64,000 bases of DNA from an uncultured Muribaculum sp. (GCA_910589555.1 CAJUTE010000005.1:1-64000); one strand, 5' to 3'. Positions 34,591 through 44,470 are shown, numbered from the stretch's first letter. Notes: generated by a model from the sequence alone, not told the origin. Numbers and translations are program-made.

Positions 34591-34689
34591 GGTTGAATAT
34601 TTTGAATACACAAAGATTACAAAATTTTCAATAAAAACCTCAATAAATCGTTGAAAATATTCACATCATGGAAATTTAGCCCACTGATA

Positions 34690-37131
34690 TCAGGCAAGAT
34701 CAACCACCGTTATGCCTGCGCCGCCAAACTGCACGTGCTCGTCACGATAGTTTTTCACTCCCGGAACAGTGTCGAGATATTGACGCAGATATTGCCTCAA
34801 CGCGCCGGTGCCGGTACCGTGAAGGATTCTAACTGTCGAAGCATTGAAACGTATGGCATCGTCAATATAATAGGTAAGCGCTTGTATCGCCTCATCGACA
34901 CGCATTCCGCGCAGGTCAATCTCTCGGTTGAAATTAAGCTGCTTGTCTCGTTGTGAGTCAGACAATGCACCACCTACCGCTACTGTCGCTGATGCGCCTG
35001 TGCGTGGCTTTGCGATGGTGAGCTTCAATCGGTCGAGCTTCACTGTGGTTTCCAGAAGCCCAAACGCTACAATGGCATTCTTACCTTCAATTTTCAACAC
35101 TTTGCCCGGTTCGCCCTGCCCGTCAAGCTTCACATTATCGCCTACTGCTATCGGACGGTCATTCTTGGCTTCCTGGGGCTTAGCGGCTTTCTTCGACTTA
35201 GGCGCTTTTTTGAGCAATGGATGTTCGGAGTCCTTGCCGTTGGCAAGCCGCTCTTTTTCCTCAGCAAGGCGTCGACGCGCTTCAATCGTGCGATCTTTTT
35301 CAGCCTGTGCCTTCTTGATGTCATGGATAGTGCGCTCGATGACGGCATTGCTCCCTTCGAGAATTTTACGCGCCTCCTCTTTTGCCTCGCTCAATATAGC
35401 CCGGCGGCTTTCACGCAACTGGGTCGCCTCATCTTCATAGCGTGCAAGGCTCGTCTCAAGTTTCTTCTCTTTCTGCCTTATAGCAAGACGCTTGTTTTCC
35501 CAATAACGCTTGTCGCGGGCAATGTCGAGCAGGTATTTATCCATGTTTATATAATCGCTGCCCACAATCTCCTCGGCATCCGAGATAATTCCTTCAGGCA
35601 AGCCTATCTTGCGGGCTATCTCCACGGCAAATGAGCTTCCCGGATTACCTATTGACAACTTGAACATAGGCTGCATCAGGTGGCGGTCATAAAGCATAGA
35701 GCCATTGATCAGCCCAGGAGTATCTTCGGCAAACTGCTTGAGATTCTGGTAGTGAGTCGTGATCACGCCCCATATCTGCTGCTCGTTGAAACGCTTCAAT
35801 ATCGCTTGGGCTATGGCACCGCCGATCTGCGGTTCCGTACCGCCGCCAAACTCATCGATAAGCACAAGGGTGCCGTTTTTCCCACGTTGCAAAAACAGCT
35901 TCATATTGCGCAGATGTGAGCTGTAGGTACTGAGATCATCCTCAAGCGACTGATCATCGCCTATGTCAACAAATATATTGTCAAAAATGCCGAAATGCGA
36001 ATTTTCATATACCGGAGGCAACAGTCCGCACTGCAGCATATACTGAATGACACCTACAGTTTTAAGGCACACTGATTTTCCGCCGGCATTAGGTCCTGAT
36101 ATAATCAGAATGCGGTTCTCAGGAGTGAGCGTCATGTCGAGAGGCACCACTTCTTTTCCCTGACGGCGCAGCGACAGAAGCAATCCCGGATGCACCGCAT
36201 GGAACCACTCCATCTCAGGAGCATCGACAACCGAGGGACGACGTCCGTCAATATCAATGGCAAAACGAGCTTTAGCGCGAATGAAATCCATCTCACCCAT
36301 TACATCCATACTTTGACGGATGTCATCAATGTGAGGACGAAGCTCATCGGTAAGCTGAGTCAGTATGCGGGCTATCTCATGACGCTCCTCCATCCTGAGC
36401 TCGCGGATGCGGTTATTTGCCTCCACAATCTCAGCAGGCTCGATATAGACAGTTTTACCAGAAGCCGATTCATCATGAACGATACCGCTTATTTTCCGCT
36501 TGTTCATCGGCGCCACAGGAATCACCAGGCGCCCGTCGCGCATGGATGGCGCAGTGTCATTGTCGATATATCCTGCCTGAACGGCATTTGACATGACACG
36601 CCTCATCGTGGAATTTATCGAATTGACGGTAGACGCAAGACGATGGCGTATTTCCGCCAATTCAGGCGACGCAGTATCCTTCACCTCTCCATGCGCGTCG
36701 ACCACCCTGTCGATTGACTTTACAATAAGAGGAAACGGCTGAAGCATTACTGCGATTTTATCAAGCGATGGATATTCCGAACCCTCCTCATGACGCTTTG
36801 AGTTAAAGAAAGAGGTCAATCCCACGATCACTATCAATGATTTGCGCAACTGCATGAAGTCGGCAGCCGGCAGAAATGTGCCGGCAATAGATGCGGTATC
36901 AAGTTGAGCGGAGACATCAATAAAGCCGTCCAGCGGAAAATCTTCACCGCTGTTGATTATCGACATCATTTCAAATGTGGAATTAAGCTTATCCTCCACC
37001 ACCTCAAAGTCGGACGAAAAGCTCATACTGTCGCAACGCTCCCTACCGAGCCCTGAGATACAAGCTCCTTTTAATATGTCGCGAAACGCAGAAAATCCTA
37101 TCTTATTTTCAAATGAATCAGGGTATATCAC
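34690..37131 (-). CDS. mutS2: MutS2 family ATPase with Smr nuclease domain
   Basis: An 813-residue MutS-like protein lacking the mismatch-binding domain. It acts on branched DNA and, in some bacteria, on collided ribosomes. The core and lever region covers about 1-330. Walker A SGPNAGGKS ends at 353, and Walker B LVLIDEFGGGTEP is at 422-434. A long charged coiled coil follows (about 520-640), then a KOW-like strand region and a C-terminal Smr domain (about 735-812) with IDLRGMRVDEA and ILHGTGTGALR. All key motifs are intact. A minus-strand TAAATTTG box at 37162-37155 is the likely -7 element. Confidence 0.94.
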   Translation of the reverse strand: MIYPDSFENKIGFSAFRDILKGACISGLGRERCDSMSFSSDFEVVEDKLNSTFEMMSIINSGEDFPLDGFIDVSAQLDTASIAGTFLPAADFMQLRKSLIVIVGLTSFFNSKRHEEGSEYPSLDKIAVMLQPFPLIVKSIDRVVDAHGEVKDTASPELAEIRHRLASTVNSINSTMRRVMSNAVQAGYIDNDTAPSMRDGRLVIPVAPMNKRKISGIVHDESASGKTVYIEPAEIVEANNRIRELRMEERHEIARILTQLTDELRPHIDDIRQSMDVMGEMDFIRAKARFAIDIDGRRPSVVDAPEMEWFHAVHPGLLLSLRRQGKEVVPLDMTLTPENRILIISGPNAGGKSVCLKTVGVIQYMLQCGLLPPVYENSHFGIFDNIFVDIGDDQSLEDDLSTYSSHLRNMKLFLQRGKNGTLVLIDEFGGGTEPQIGGAIAQAILKRFNEQQIWGVITTHYQNLKQFAEDTPGLINGSMLYDRHLMQPMFKLSIGNPGSSFAVEIARKIGLPEGIISDAEEIVGSDYINMDKYLLDIARDKRYWENKRLAIRQKEKKLETSLARYEDEATQLRESRRAILSEAKEEARKILEGSNAVIERTIHDIKKAQAEKDRTIEARRRLAEEKERLANGKDSEHPLLKKAPKSKKAAKPQEAKNDRPIAVGDNVKLDGQGEPGKVLKIEGKNAIVAFGLLETTVKLDRLKLTIAKPRTGASATVAVGGALSDSQRDKQLNFNREIDLRGMRVDEAIQALTYYIDDAIRFNASTVRILHGTGTGALRQYLRQYLDTVPGVKNYRDEHVQFGGAGITVVDLA

Positions 37132-37154
37132 TTTGCAATTCTGTTTTTAGCCTG

Positions 37155-37162
37155 CAAATTTA
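37155..37162 (-). promoter_or_regulatory. Candidate -7 box for mutS2
   Basis: TAAATTTG on the minus strand, 24 bp upstream of the start at 37131, giving a short leader. The -33 element is not evident. Confidence 0.5.
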
Positions 37163-37317
37163 ACTAAAAACCGCGACTTTTATAATACCGTGCAAGCGTA
37201 AAAACTTGTGCTTAAACGTGAATCTTCATTAATTCACATTGTTAATAATCTTAATACATCAAACCCGAAAAGATAAATAGATGTTTTAAGTCTATAAATC
37301 ATTTAAATTCAATTATT

Positions 37318-38136
37318 ATGGCTGAAGACAATTTTAAAGACAGTGTTGATAAGCTGGAATCAAGAAAAGAGTTGCCGGAAGGCCCTGAAACTAAAGAGCT
37401 TCCTCAGCATGAAGAACCCATAGCAGGAGCACTTCCACCCGCCGATGAAGAGAAAGCCGCCGCAGCAGCTCCAATGGCGGCAGCAGCCGCAGGCAATGCA
37501 ACCACCGATGCACAAGAGGCTTCGGGAATTCTTAAAACAGGCGTATGGGCAGTTGTAGCTCTCGCCGTAGTAGCCTTGGGAGCATTACTATATTACGGCT
37601 CACACACCGGATTGAAGCATGACTACAATCCTCGGGTGGCACAAGCCGACGAAGTAGCTACAGCTCCCGATTTCGGATCTGACGGATTATACTATTATCA
37701 AACCCCGTCGGAAGCTACTGCCGACGAAATCGATGCGTCAGGCATCATGAAAGGAAGCCCGGTATCAGCCGGCACTTTCGACGCGACAACAGCCAACGCC
37801 ATCGCAGGAAATGCCGCCAATGCGCCTCAGATAGTGGTAGTCTATCTGTTTGGCTATGACAAAGCCGGAGTACCCGAAAACGCCGATCTGACTAAAGTGG
37901 CAAAACAAGCTGTAGCCGACAGCAAAAACGTGCTTATCAAGGCCTATACCGATGAACACGGCGCTGTAGCTTACAACAAGAAACTTAGCGACCGACGCGC
38001 CAACGCCATCCGCGATTATATGGTGAAGCACGGAGTTCCCGCCACTAATGTAAAGGCAAAAGGAATGGGTCCAACCCACGCTTACGCCGGCGGTGACGCT
38101 CAAAACCGACGTGCGGAAATCAGCCTCTCAGAATAA
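37318..38136 (+). CDS. OmpA-family protein with N-terminal membrane anchor
   Basis: A 272-residue protein. The first 70 residues are acidic and Ala-rich (EEKAAAAAPMAAAAAGNA) and probably cytoplasmic. One membrane helix lies at about 74-94. The C-terminal OmpA-like peptidoglycan-binding domain is at about 165-270 (IVVVYLFGYDKAGVPENADL, VLIKAYTDEHGAVAYNKKLSDRRANAIRDYM, NRRAEISL). It lacks the beta-barrel of classical OmpA, so it tethers the inner membrane to the cell wall. Single gene with a bidirectional terminator after it. Confidence 0.88.
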   Translation: MAEDNFKDSVDKLESRKELPEGPETKELPQHEEPIAGALPPADEEKAAAAAPMAAAAAGNATTDAQEASGILKTGVWAVVALAVVALGALLYYGSHTGLKHDYNPRVAQADEVATAPDFGSDGLYYYQTPSEATADEIDASGIMKGSPVSAGTFDATTANAIAGNAANAPQIVVVYLFGYDKAGVPENADLTKVAKQAVADSKNVLIKAYTDEHGAVAYNKKLSDRRANAIRDYMVKHGVPATNVKAKGMGPTHAYAGGDAQNRRAEISLSE

Positions 38137-38155
38137 AGACAGACTGATCTGACAT

Positions 38156-38203
38156 AAAAAATACTCGGGGTGGAAATCATTTTTTGCCCCGAGTATTTTT
38201 TTA
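38156..38203. terminator. Bidirectional intrinsic terminator
   Basis: ATACTCGGGG (38161-38170) pairs with CCCCGAGTAT (38187-38196), flanked by an A-run on the left and a T-run on the right. It serves both the OmpA gene and the convergent yhcH-like gene. Confidence 0.92.
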
Positions 38204-38218
38204 TCTTCACCAATCCAA

Positions 38219-38815
38219 TCAATGGATATACTCTATCTTGCATACGAGTTTGCGGCTTGTCACCGGCTCCCCGTCGATTACCGACGGCTGATGGTAGTCG
38301 GTAGGGAAGAACAAATAAAATGCTTCCGGCCCTGCCTTGTAATAGGTCACATTATCGGAATTGAAATGAGCCACATCCTTCTTGGGATTATATTCATGCT
38401 TCACAGTAACGTCCTTGGCATAGCCCATCTTTTCATTTCCGCGAAGAGTGTACTGGAGGTCAATCCAGTTGTGATGCTGCTCAATGTTGACCTTCTCTGA
38501 TTCACGAGGAACGTATTCACTCATCTTTATGTAGCAACGTCCCGGCACAATGTCAATACGTCCCAATGAAAGCGTGTCAAGATCAATCTTAGCCAAATAA
38601 GCGAACATGGCATCCCACACTTCACGGTTTTTCTCATACTGCTCATGGAATTCTTTCGCGTTTATCGATGAATGAGCAGCCACATTCCAGCCGTTGTTCC
38701 ACACATTGCTCTCCATCCATGAGTGATGGGGACAATCACCTTTCTTGCACTGAGACTGAGCGCTTAATGTCATTGCCATGATCAATGACGCTCCTAAAAT
38801 AATCTTACGTAGCAT
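38219..38815 (-). CDS. YhcH/YjgK/YiaL family protein, exported
   Basis: A 198-residue beta-sandwich (cupin-like) protein. Unlike the cytoplasmic E. coli members it starts with a signal peptide (about 1-21). Family pattern: RCYIKMSEYVPRES, WIDLQYTLRGNEKMGYAK, and FYLFFPTDYHQPSVIDGEP with the metal-site His and the C-terminal KLVCKIEYI. YhcH-type proteins are implicated in sialic acid or related sugar metabolism; the substrate here is unknown. It has a well-formed promoter at 38842-38872. Confidence 0.88.
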   Translation of the reverse strand: MLRKIILGASLIMAMTLSAQSQCKKGDCPHHSWMESNVWNNGWNVAAHSSINAKEFHEQYEKNREVWDAMFAYLAKIDLDTLSLGRIDIVPGRCYIKMSEYVPRESEKVNIEQHHNWIDLQYTLRGNEKMGYAKDVTVKHEYNPKKDVAHFNSDNVTYYKAGPEAFYLFFPTDYHQPSVIDGEPVTSRKLVCKIEYIH

Positions 38816-38841
38816 ATTGTATTTCGGTATTAAACTTTACG

Positions 38842-38872
38842 CAAAAGTAATCACTCCTCCCCATTCCACAAA
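38842..38872 (-). promoter_or_regulatory. Bacteroidetes-type promoter for the yhcH-like gene
   Basis: On the minus strand TTTG (38872-38869) is followed after exactly 19 bases by TACTTTTG (38849-38842), 27 bp before the start codon. This matches both consensus elements and spacing. Confidence 0.8.
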
Positions 38873-38983
38873 GCAAGCACGCAAGTTTTTTATTTGCAGT
38901 CCATTCACCAAAACTCATAACCGGCACCTCACACATCTCTAATCCAATAACTAAATTCCTTAAAAAGAGCCGCAACAAGAGAT

Positions 38984-39014
38984 TTTGATGTGTGGAGATT
39001 TTTTTGTAAATTTG
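38984..39014 (+). promoter_or_regulatory. Bacteroidetes-type promoter for pheT
   Basis: TTTG (38984-38987) is followed after exactly 19 bases by TAAATTTG (39007-39014), 51 bp upstream of the pheT start. A short inverted repeat GGGACA...TGTCCC (39030-39045) lies in the leader. Confidence 0.82.
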
Positions 39015-39065
39015 CACGATTTAACTTTGGGACAGCGAAATGTCCCACACAGAGCAACTTAAGTA

Positions 39066-41528
39066 ATGAATATCTCATATAATTGGTTAAAAGAGTACAT
39101 CGATTTCTCGCTTACTCCCGATGAAACAGCCGAAGCGCTCACTTCAATCGGTCTTGAAGTCGGCACAGTCGAAGAGGTAGAGTCCATCAAAGGAGGTCTC
39201 AAAGGGATTGTGATTGGAAAAGTCCTTACCTGCGAAGAACACCCCAACAGTGACCATCTCCACATCACAACTGTAGATCTTGGCAATGGAGAGCCCACCC
39301 AGATAGTGTGCGGAGCCCCCAATGTCGCTGCCGGACAAACCGTGGTAGTAGCCACCGTAGGCACTACTCTATATGACGGAGACAACGAGTTTCAGATCAA
39401 GAAGTCTAAAATACGCGGAGTAGAGTCATTCGGCATGATTTGCGCCGAAGATGAGATAGGCGTAGGCACTTCACATGACGGCATCATCGTAATCGACAAG
39501 GAGGTTGCCCCGGGGACTCCCGCTGCCGATTTCTACAATCTGAAAAGCGATTATATGATTGAGGTCGACCTCACACCCAACCGTGTCGACGCCGCGTCAC
39601 ATTACGGCGTTGCCCGCGACCTCGCGGCTTGGCTTTCATGCCATGCAGCCTCATCACCACTCCACCGTCCCGACGTTGACTCATTCAAGAGCGACAAGGC
39701 TGACGGAGCCATAACAGTGGAGGTGGAAGACAGCACAGCGTGTCCGCGATATTCAGGCGTGACAATCCGTGGCATAAAAGTCGGAGAGAGTCCTGAATGG
39801 CTGCGCAACTATCTTAACGCAATAGGACAGCGTCCCATCAACAATGTTGTTGACGTGACCAACTATATCCTTCTGGGCATGGGTCAGCCCCTCCACAGCT
39901 TTGATGCCGACAAAATAGGCGGCGGCAAAGTGATTGTGAAACATTGCCCCGAGAACACCCCTTTCACCACTCTTGACGGTGTGGAACGCAAGCTTGACTC
40001 CCGCGACCTGATGATATGTGACGCTGAAAAGCCCATGTGTATCGCCGGCGTGTTTGGAGGTCTTGATTCAGGAGTGACCGAAGAAACCACCTCGGTGTTC
40101 CTTGAGAGCGCATACTTCAACCCCACATCAGTAAGAAAAACCGCACGCCGCCACGGTCTGAACACCGACGCATCATTCCGCTACGAACGCGGCACCGACC
40201 CAAACGCCACACTCTACTGCCTCAAACTTGCGGCAAAGATGATCAAGGAGCTTGCCGGAGGTGAGATATGCGGCGACGTAATCGACCTGTATCCCGAACC
40301 TATCGCACCCTTCCCGGTGACATTAAGCTACGATTACCTCAACAATCTTGTGGGCAAAAATATTCCCAAAGATGTGGTTGATTCAATCGTTGAATCACTC
40401 GAAATGGAAATTGTGGCACGCAACGAAGGCTCGATCGACCTTCTGGTACCCACCTATCGAGTTGATGTAAAACGCCCTTGCGACGTGGTGGAAGACGTGT
40501 TGCGCATCTACGGATACAACAATGTCGAAATGACATCAACCGTGCATTCAAGCCTTTCATATAAAGGATTCACTGACCGCAGCAACGAACTCCGTGAAAT
40601 GATCAGCAATCAGCTGTCGGCAACCGGGTTCAACGAGATTCTCAACAACTCGCTCACCGCCGAGTCATATTATGAAGGATTGACCGATGATAAACATTCT
40701 CCCGTCAAGCTTCTCAATCCGCTAAGCAACGACTTGAACGTGATGCGCATGACTCTCCTTTTCGGAGGACTTGAGTCAATATGCCACAACATAAACCGCC
40801 GCGACAGCGACCTGATGCTTTATGAATTCGGCAATGTGTACAGCCGCGATCTTACGACTGAAATCACCGCCGAGAACCCGATTGCGCCATTCAGCGAGTC
40901 GGAACATCTTGCATTATGGCTCACAGGCAACATCCGCACCGGCAACTGGGCACGCAAAGAAGAAAAAGCCACATTCTACGACATGAAGGCAATCGTGGGA
41001 AACATATTCGAAAAGCTCGGAATCTCCAACCGCGAGATCGCCCTTTCAGTAGCAGTTGATCCCATCTACTCAGGTTGCGTGGCTATCAGCACCCGTTCAG
41101 GAAAAGCTCTCGGAACAATGGGCATACTTAAAAAGTCACTCCTGAAAAAGAACGATATCAAGCAGGAAGTAATATACGCCGAACTTGACTGGAGAGCTCT
41201 TGTGAACCTGTCAATAAAGAAAAAAGTGCTTTACGCGCCGCTACCCAAGACACAGCCGGTGAAACGCGACCTCGCCCTGCTCATCGACGACGGAATCAGC
41301 TTCGCTCAGATAGAGAAAGCGGTGAAGGACAGCGAACGCAAACTGTTGAAAAACGTAGAGCTGTTTGACGTCTACACAGGCGAAGGCCTCGAAGCCGGCA
41401 AAAAGAGCTATGCCATCTCGCTCACACTCCAGGACGAAGAGAAAACCCTTCAAGACAAACAGATTGAAGCGGTAATGTCGAAAATAATCGCCAATCTTCA
41501 GAAACAGCTTGGAGCATCACTCAGATAA
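39066..41528 (+). CDS. pheT: Phenylalanyl-tRNA synthetase beta subunit
   Basis: An 820-residue subunit of the alpha2-beta2 enzyme that charges tRNA-Phe. Domains in order: N-terminal MNISYNWLKEYIDF, the EMAP-like tRNA-binding domain (about 40-155, IVIGKVLTCEEHPNSDHLHI), and the B3/4 editing domain (about 210-390, SFRYERGTDP). The B5 domain follows (about 410-480), then the catalytic-like core and a C-terminal ferredoxin-like anticodon-binding domain (about 725-819, YAPLPKTQPVKRDLALLI). Length is normal. The alpha subunit gene is not adjacent. Downstream yebC follows after 39 bp. Confidence 0.97.
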   Translation: MNISYNWLKEYIDFSLTPDETAEALTSIGLEVGTVEEVESIKGGLKGIVIGKVLTCEEHPNSDHLHITTVDLGNGEPTQIVCGAPNVAAGQTVVVATVGTTLYDGDNEFQIKKSKIRGVESFGMICAEDEIGVGTSHDGIIVIDKEVAPGTPAADFYNLKSDYMIEVDLTPNRVDAASHYGVARDLAAWLSCHAASSPLHRPDVDSFKSDKADGAITVEVEDSTACPRYSGVTIRGIKVGESPEWLRNYLNAIGQRPINNVVDVTNYILLGMGQPLHSFDADKIGGGKVIVKHCPENTPFTTLDGVERKLDSRDLMICDAEKPMCIAGVFGGLDSGVTEETTSVFLESAYFNPTSVRKTARRHGLNTDASFRYERGTDPNATLYCLKLAAKMIKELAGGEICGDVIDLYPEPIAPFPVTLSYDYLNNLVGKNIPKDVVDSIVESLEMEIVARNEGSIDLLVPTYRVDVKRPCDVVEDVLRIYGYNNVEMTSTVHSSLSYKGFTDRSNELREMISNQLSATGFNEILNNSLTAESYYEGLTDDKHSPVKLLNPLSNDLNVMRMTLLFGGLESICHNINRRDSDLMLYEFGNVYSRDLTTEITAENPIAPFSESEHLALWLTGNIRTGNWARKEEKATFYDMKAIVGNIFEKLGISNREIALSVAVDPIYSGCVAISTRSGKALGTMGILKKSLLKKNDIKQEVIYAELDWRALVNLSIKKKVLYAPLPKTQPVKRDLALLIDDGISFAQIEKAVKDSERKLLKNVELFDVYTGEGLEAGKKSYAISLTLQDEEKTLQDKQIEAVMSKIIANLQKQLGASLR

Positions 41529-41567
41529 CTATACAAAACAATCAATAGATAAACATAAGAATATATT

Positions 41568-42296
41568 ATGGGAAGAGCTTTTGAATACCGCAAAGCCAGA
41601 AAATTGAAACGCTGGGGAAATATGTCGCGCACATTCACCCGCATCGGTAAAGAAATCACCATCGCTGCCAAAGCCGGCGGTCCTGATCCCGACACCAACC
41701 CCCGTCTACGTGTATTGATGCAGAATGCAAAAGCTGCAAATATGCCCAAGGACACCGTTGAACGCGCAATCAAGAAGGCAACCGACAAAGACTCAAGCGA
41801 CTACAAGGAAATCGTATATGAAGGATACGGACCCTACGGAATCGCCATTGTGATTGAAGCGGCTACCGACAACAACACACGCACCGTGGCAAACGTACGT
41901 TCATATTTCAACAAGCACGGCGGCACTCTTGGAACCCAGGGATCACTTTCATTCCTGTTTGACCACAAGAGCGTCTTCAAAATCAAACCCACCGAAGGAA
42001 TGTCAGTTGAGGATCTCGAACTTGAGCTTATCGATTACGGTGTTGACGAGGTTGAAGCCGATGAAGAAGAAATCATCCTTTACGGAGCTTTTGAAGAGTT
42101 TGCCAACATACAGAAGCACCTTGAGGAAAACGGCATCGAAATCATCAGCGCTGAATTTGAACGCATTCCCAACGACCTTAAAGAGGTGAACGCCGAACAG
42201 CGCGCACAGATTGAAAAACTTCTTGAAAAATTTGAGGAGGACGAGGATGTGCAGAATGTGTTCCACAACATGAAGGAAGACGAAAGCGAAGAATAA
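41568..42296 (+). CDS. YebC/PmpR family protein
   Basis: A 242-residue protein of the YebC family, known as DNA-binding regulators and, more recently, as factors that relieve ribosome stalling. Recognisable opening GRAFEYRKARKLKRWGNMSRTFTRIGKEI, central YEGYGPYGIAIVIEAATDN and NKHGGTLGTQGSLSFLFDHK. The C-terminus is more acidic than usual (FEEDEDVQNVFHNMKEDESEE). It follows pheT and is probably co-transcribed with it. Confidence 0.94.
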   Translation: MGRAFEYRKARKLKRWGNMSRTFTRIGKEITIAAKAGGPDPDTNPRLRVLMQNAKAANMPKDTVERAIKKATDKDSSDYKEIVYEGYGPYGIAIVIEAATDNNTRTVANVRSYFNKHGGTLGTQGSLSFLFDHKSVFKIKPTEGMSVEDLELELIDYGVDEVEADEEEIILYGAFEEFANIQKHLEENGIEIISAEFERIPNDLKEVNAEQRAQIEKLLEKFEEDEDVQNVFHNMKEDESEE

Positions 42297-42325
42297 TTCC
42301 TCTACGCAATCCACATCTCATAATC

Positions 42326-42381
42326 CACGGCGGGTCGGTATGCAAGTCCAATTATGACTTTAAGCATGACGACACGCCGTG
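42326..42381 (+). other. Long imperfect hairpin between yebC and the MscS gene
   Basis: A 56-nt stem-loop with nested pairs: CACGGCG/CGCCGTG, GTCG/CGAC, ATGC/GCAT, and AAGTC/GACTT around the loop CAATTAT. It has no T-run, so it is not a standard intrinsic terminator. It could be a processing signal, an attenuator or a factor-dependent terminator. Confidence 0.65.
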
Positions 42382-42415
42382 AATAGTTTGCGACAATACG
42401 CAATTTCATTAACTG

Positions 42416-43612
42416 ATGGAAGATATCCTAATTAATATCGGCATTTCACCCGACAACATTTCGTGGTCGGCAAGAATCGCCATAGCGCTTGCCGTGATTC
42501 TTGCAGGCGGAATTATCGACACATTCGCCCGAAAGGTCATCATCCCCATTATCGATAAAGCAACCGCAGCCACCGCAACCAAGTGGGACGACTACATCCT
42601 CAGCAAAAAAGTGCTCCACACTTTGTGCCATCTCATCTATCCTGTGCTGCTGTTCTTTTTCATGCCGCTCATACTCAAAGGTGAGTCGACATGGTGCTTT
42701 TATACACAAAAGTTCATAGAGATAACAATCATAATCATCAGCATACAGTTCCTGTGTGCCATCCTGGAAGGATTTTATTTAGCCACAGCCCACGAGACTT
42801 CGCGACAAAACGACCCTCTGCACGGATTGCTACAGATGGGCAAGCTCATCGTGATAGGGATGGGAACAATCCTCATAATCAGCACACTAATCGACCGGAA
42901 TCCATTGGTGATTCTCACCGGACTTGGAGCTTCGGCAGCAGTGCTGATGTTGGTGTTCAAGGACACCATACTCGGATTAGTGGCAGGCGTGCAGCTGTCG
43001 GTCAACGATATGCTCAAAGTAGGCGACTGGATCACCATCCCGTCACGCAACGTCAACGGCAATGTGGTGGGCGTGTCGCTCACCACTGTCAAGGTGAGAA
43101 ACTTCGACAACACCATCGTCACCATCCCTCCCTACTCTCTCATCAGCGACTCATTCCAAAACTGGCGAGGAATGATCGACAGCCGAGGCCGACGCATCAT
43201 GCGATCAATAAACATCGACATGAACACAGTGAGATTCTGCTCTCCGGAAGAGATTGAAAAATACCGCCGAAAAGGTTGGATTGACGACAACGCCCTCGCC
43301 GACACAGTCAATCTCAAGGTATTCCGCAACTACATGGTGGAATATCTATCGCATCATCCCGGGGTGAAAATTGACAGTGACTCGAAAATGTTTGTAATGG
43401 TAAGGCAGTTGCAACCCACTCCCCACGGACTGCCGGTAGAGTTATATTTTTTCACCTCCACCACCGAGTGGATCACTTACGAAGCAATACAATCAGAAAT
43501 TTTCGACCACACCATAGCCATAGCCCATGAGTTTGGATTAAGAATCTTCCAGTCTCCCGCCGGAACCGACCTCCGCGATATGAACATAACCACCACTTCA
43601 TTACAATCATGA
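42416..43612 (+). CDS. Mechanosensitive channel, MscS family (YbdG-like)
   Basis: A 398-residue inner-membrane channel with about five predicted membrane helices. The pore-lining region and beta domain read LTGLGASAAVLMLVFKDTILGLVAGVQL, then VGDWITIPSRNVNGNVVGVSLTTVKVRNFDNTIVTIPPY (key parts GDWI, VRNFDNT, PPYSL). The long C-terminal cytoplasmic extension and the sequence type resemble E. coli YbdG rather than MscS itself. It would open under membrane tension. Its stop overlaps the next gene by 4 bp. Confidence 0.9.
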   Translation: MEDILINIGISPDNISWSARIAIALAVILAGGIIDTFARKVIIPIIDKATAATATKWDDYILSKKVLHTLCHLIYPVLLFFFMPLILKGESTWCFYTQKFIEITIIIISIQFLCAILEGFYLATAHETSRQNDPLHGLLQMGKLIVIGMGTILIISTLIDRNPLVILTGLGASAAVLMLVFKDTILGLVAGVQLSVNDMLKVGDWITIPSRNVNGNVVGVSLTTVKVRNFDNTIVTIPPYSLISDSFQNWRGMIDSRGRRIMRSINIDMNTVRFCSPEEIEKYRRKGWIDDNALADTVNLKVFRNYMVEYLSHHPGVKIDSDSKMFVMVRQLQPTPHGLPVELYFFTSTTEWITYEAIQSEIFDHTIAIAHEFGLRIFQSPAGTDLRDMNITTTSLQS

Positions 43613-44382
43613 CTCAAAACGACCTGAAAGAGCTGCTCGACTATGAAGCGGCACGCATAAACCATCCCGACTTCATCGGCAACGATCCCGTGCAATTTCC
43701 ACGCCGCTTCACCGATCTGCGCGACATCGAGATCGCCGCGCTCCTGTGTGCCACAATCTCATGGGGAAACCGCAAGATGATATGCAACAACTGCAATAAA
43801 ATGCTCTCCTTGATGGACAATTCACCCTATGCCTATGTCATGGATAAGGGATATGAAGAACTCCCCGACATGAACATACACCGCACATTCTTCGCCAAAA
43901 ATTTCCGTCACTTCTTAAGAGGTCTCCATGCCATATATTCATCCCACGGCAGCATCGCCGATTTTGCCGTGAGCGAGAGCGTTCCGCAATCCGAATTCCC
44001 TGCATGGAAACTTGTGGAAAGCCTCAACAGAGAGCTTTATAACGCCAACGGTTGTGATGACTCCCGTTGTCTTCCCGGAAATCTCGATGCAACAGCGCTC
44101 AAACGCGTGAACATGGCATTAAGATGGCTGGTAAGAAACGACGGGATTGTCGACCTTGGCGTGTGGGACATTCTCAAGCCCTCGCAGCTCTACATCCCGC
44201 TCGACGTGCACGTAGGCAACACGGCACGCGAACTGGAACTGCTCACCCGAAAAGCCAATGACCGCAAGTCGGTGCTCGAACTCACCGACCGCCTCCGCGA
44301 AATGCGCCGCGAGGATCCCGTATACTATGACTATGCCCTGTTCGGAATAGGCGTCGAGAGAGCGACAGCCCATGCCGATTAA
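43609..44382 (+). CDS. TIGR02757 family protein
   Basis: A 257-residue protein of a Bacteroidetes-enriched family with unknown function. Recognisable patterns are YNHPDFIGNDPVQFPRRF-like (here INHPDFIGNDPVQFPRRF), DIEIAALLCATISWGNR and NMALRWLVRNDGIVDLGVW. The helical layout resembles the HhH-type DNA glycosylase fold, but catalytic residues are not evident to me. Translationally coupled to the channel gene upstream. Confidence 0.88.
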   Translation: MTQNDLKELLDYEAARINHPDFIGNDPVQFPRRFTDLRDIEIAALLCATISWGNRKMICNNCNKMLSLMDNSPYAYVMDKGYEELPDMNIHRTFFAKNFRHFLRGLHAIYSSHGSIADFAVSESVPQSEFPAWKLVESLNRELYNANGCDDSRCLPGNLDATALKRVNMALRWLVRNDGIVDLGVWDILKPSQLYIPLDVHVGNTARELELLTRKANDRKSVLELTDRLREMRREDPVYYDYALFGIGVERATAHAD

Positions 44383-44470
44383 CTTAAATTAACCTTTATT
44401 TAAGGGATTCCAAAATTCAGAGTTGTTAACTTTACGTTATATACATAGCAACGTAATTAAAGACATCATA

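Noticed and set aside
42326..42381. tRNA gene or standard terminator
   Set aside because: A single long stem without cloverleaf arms, and no T-run.
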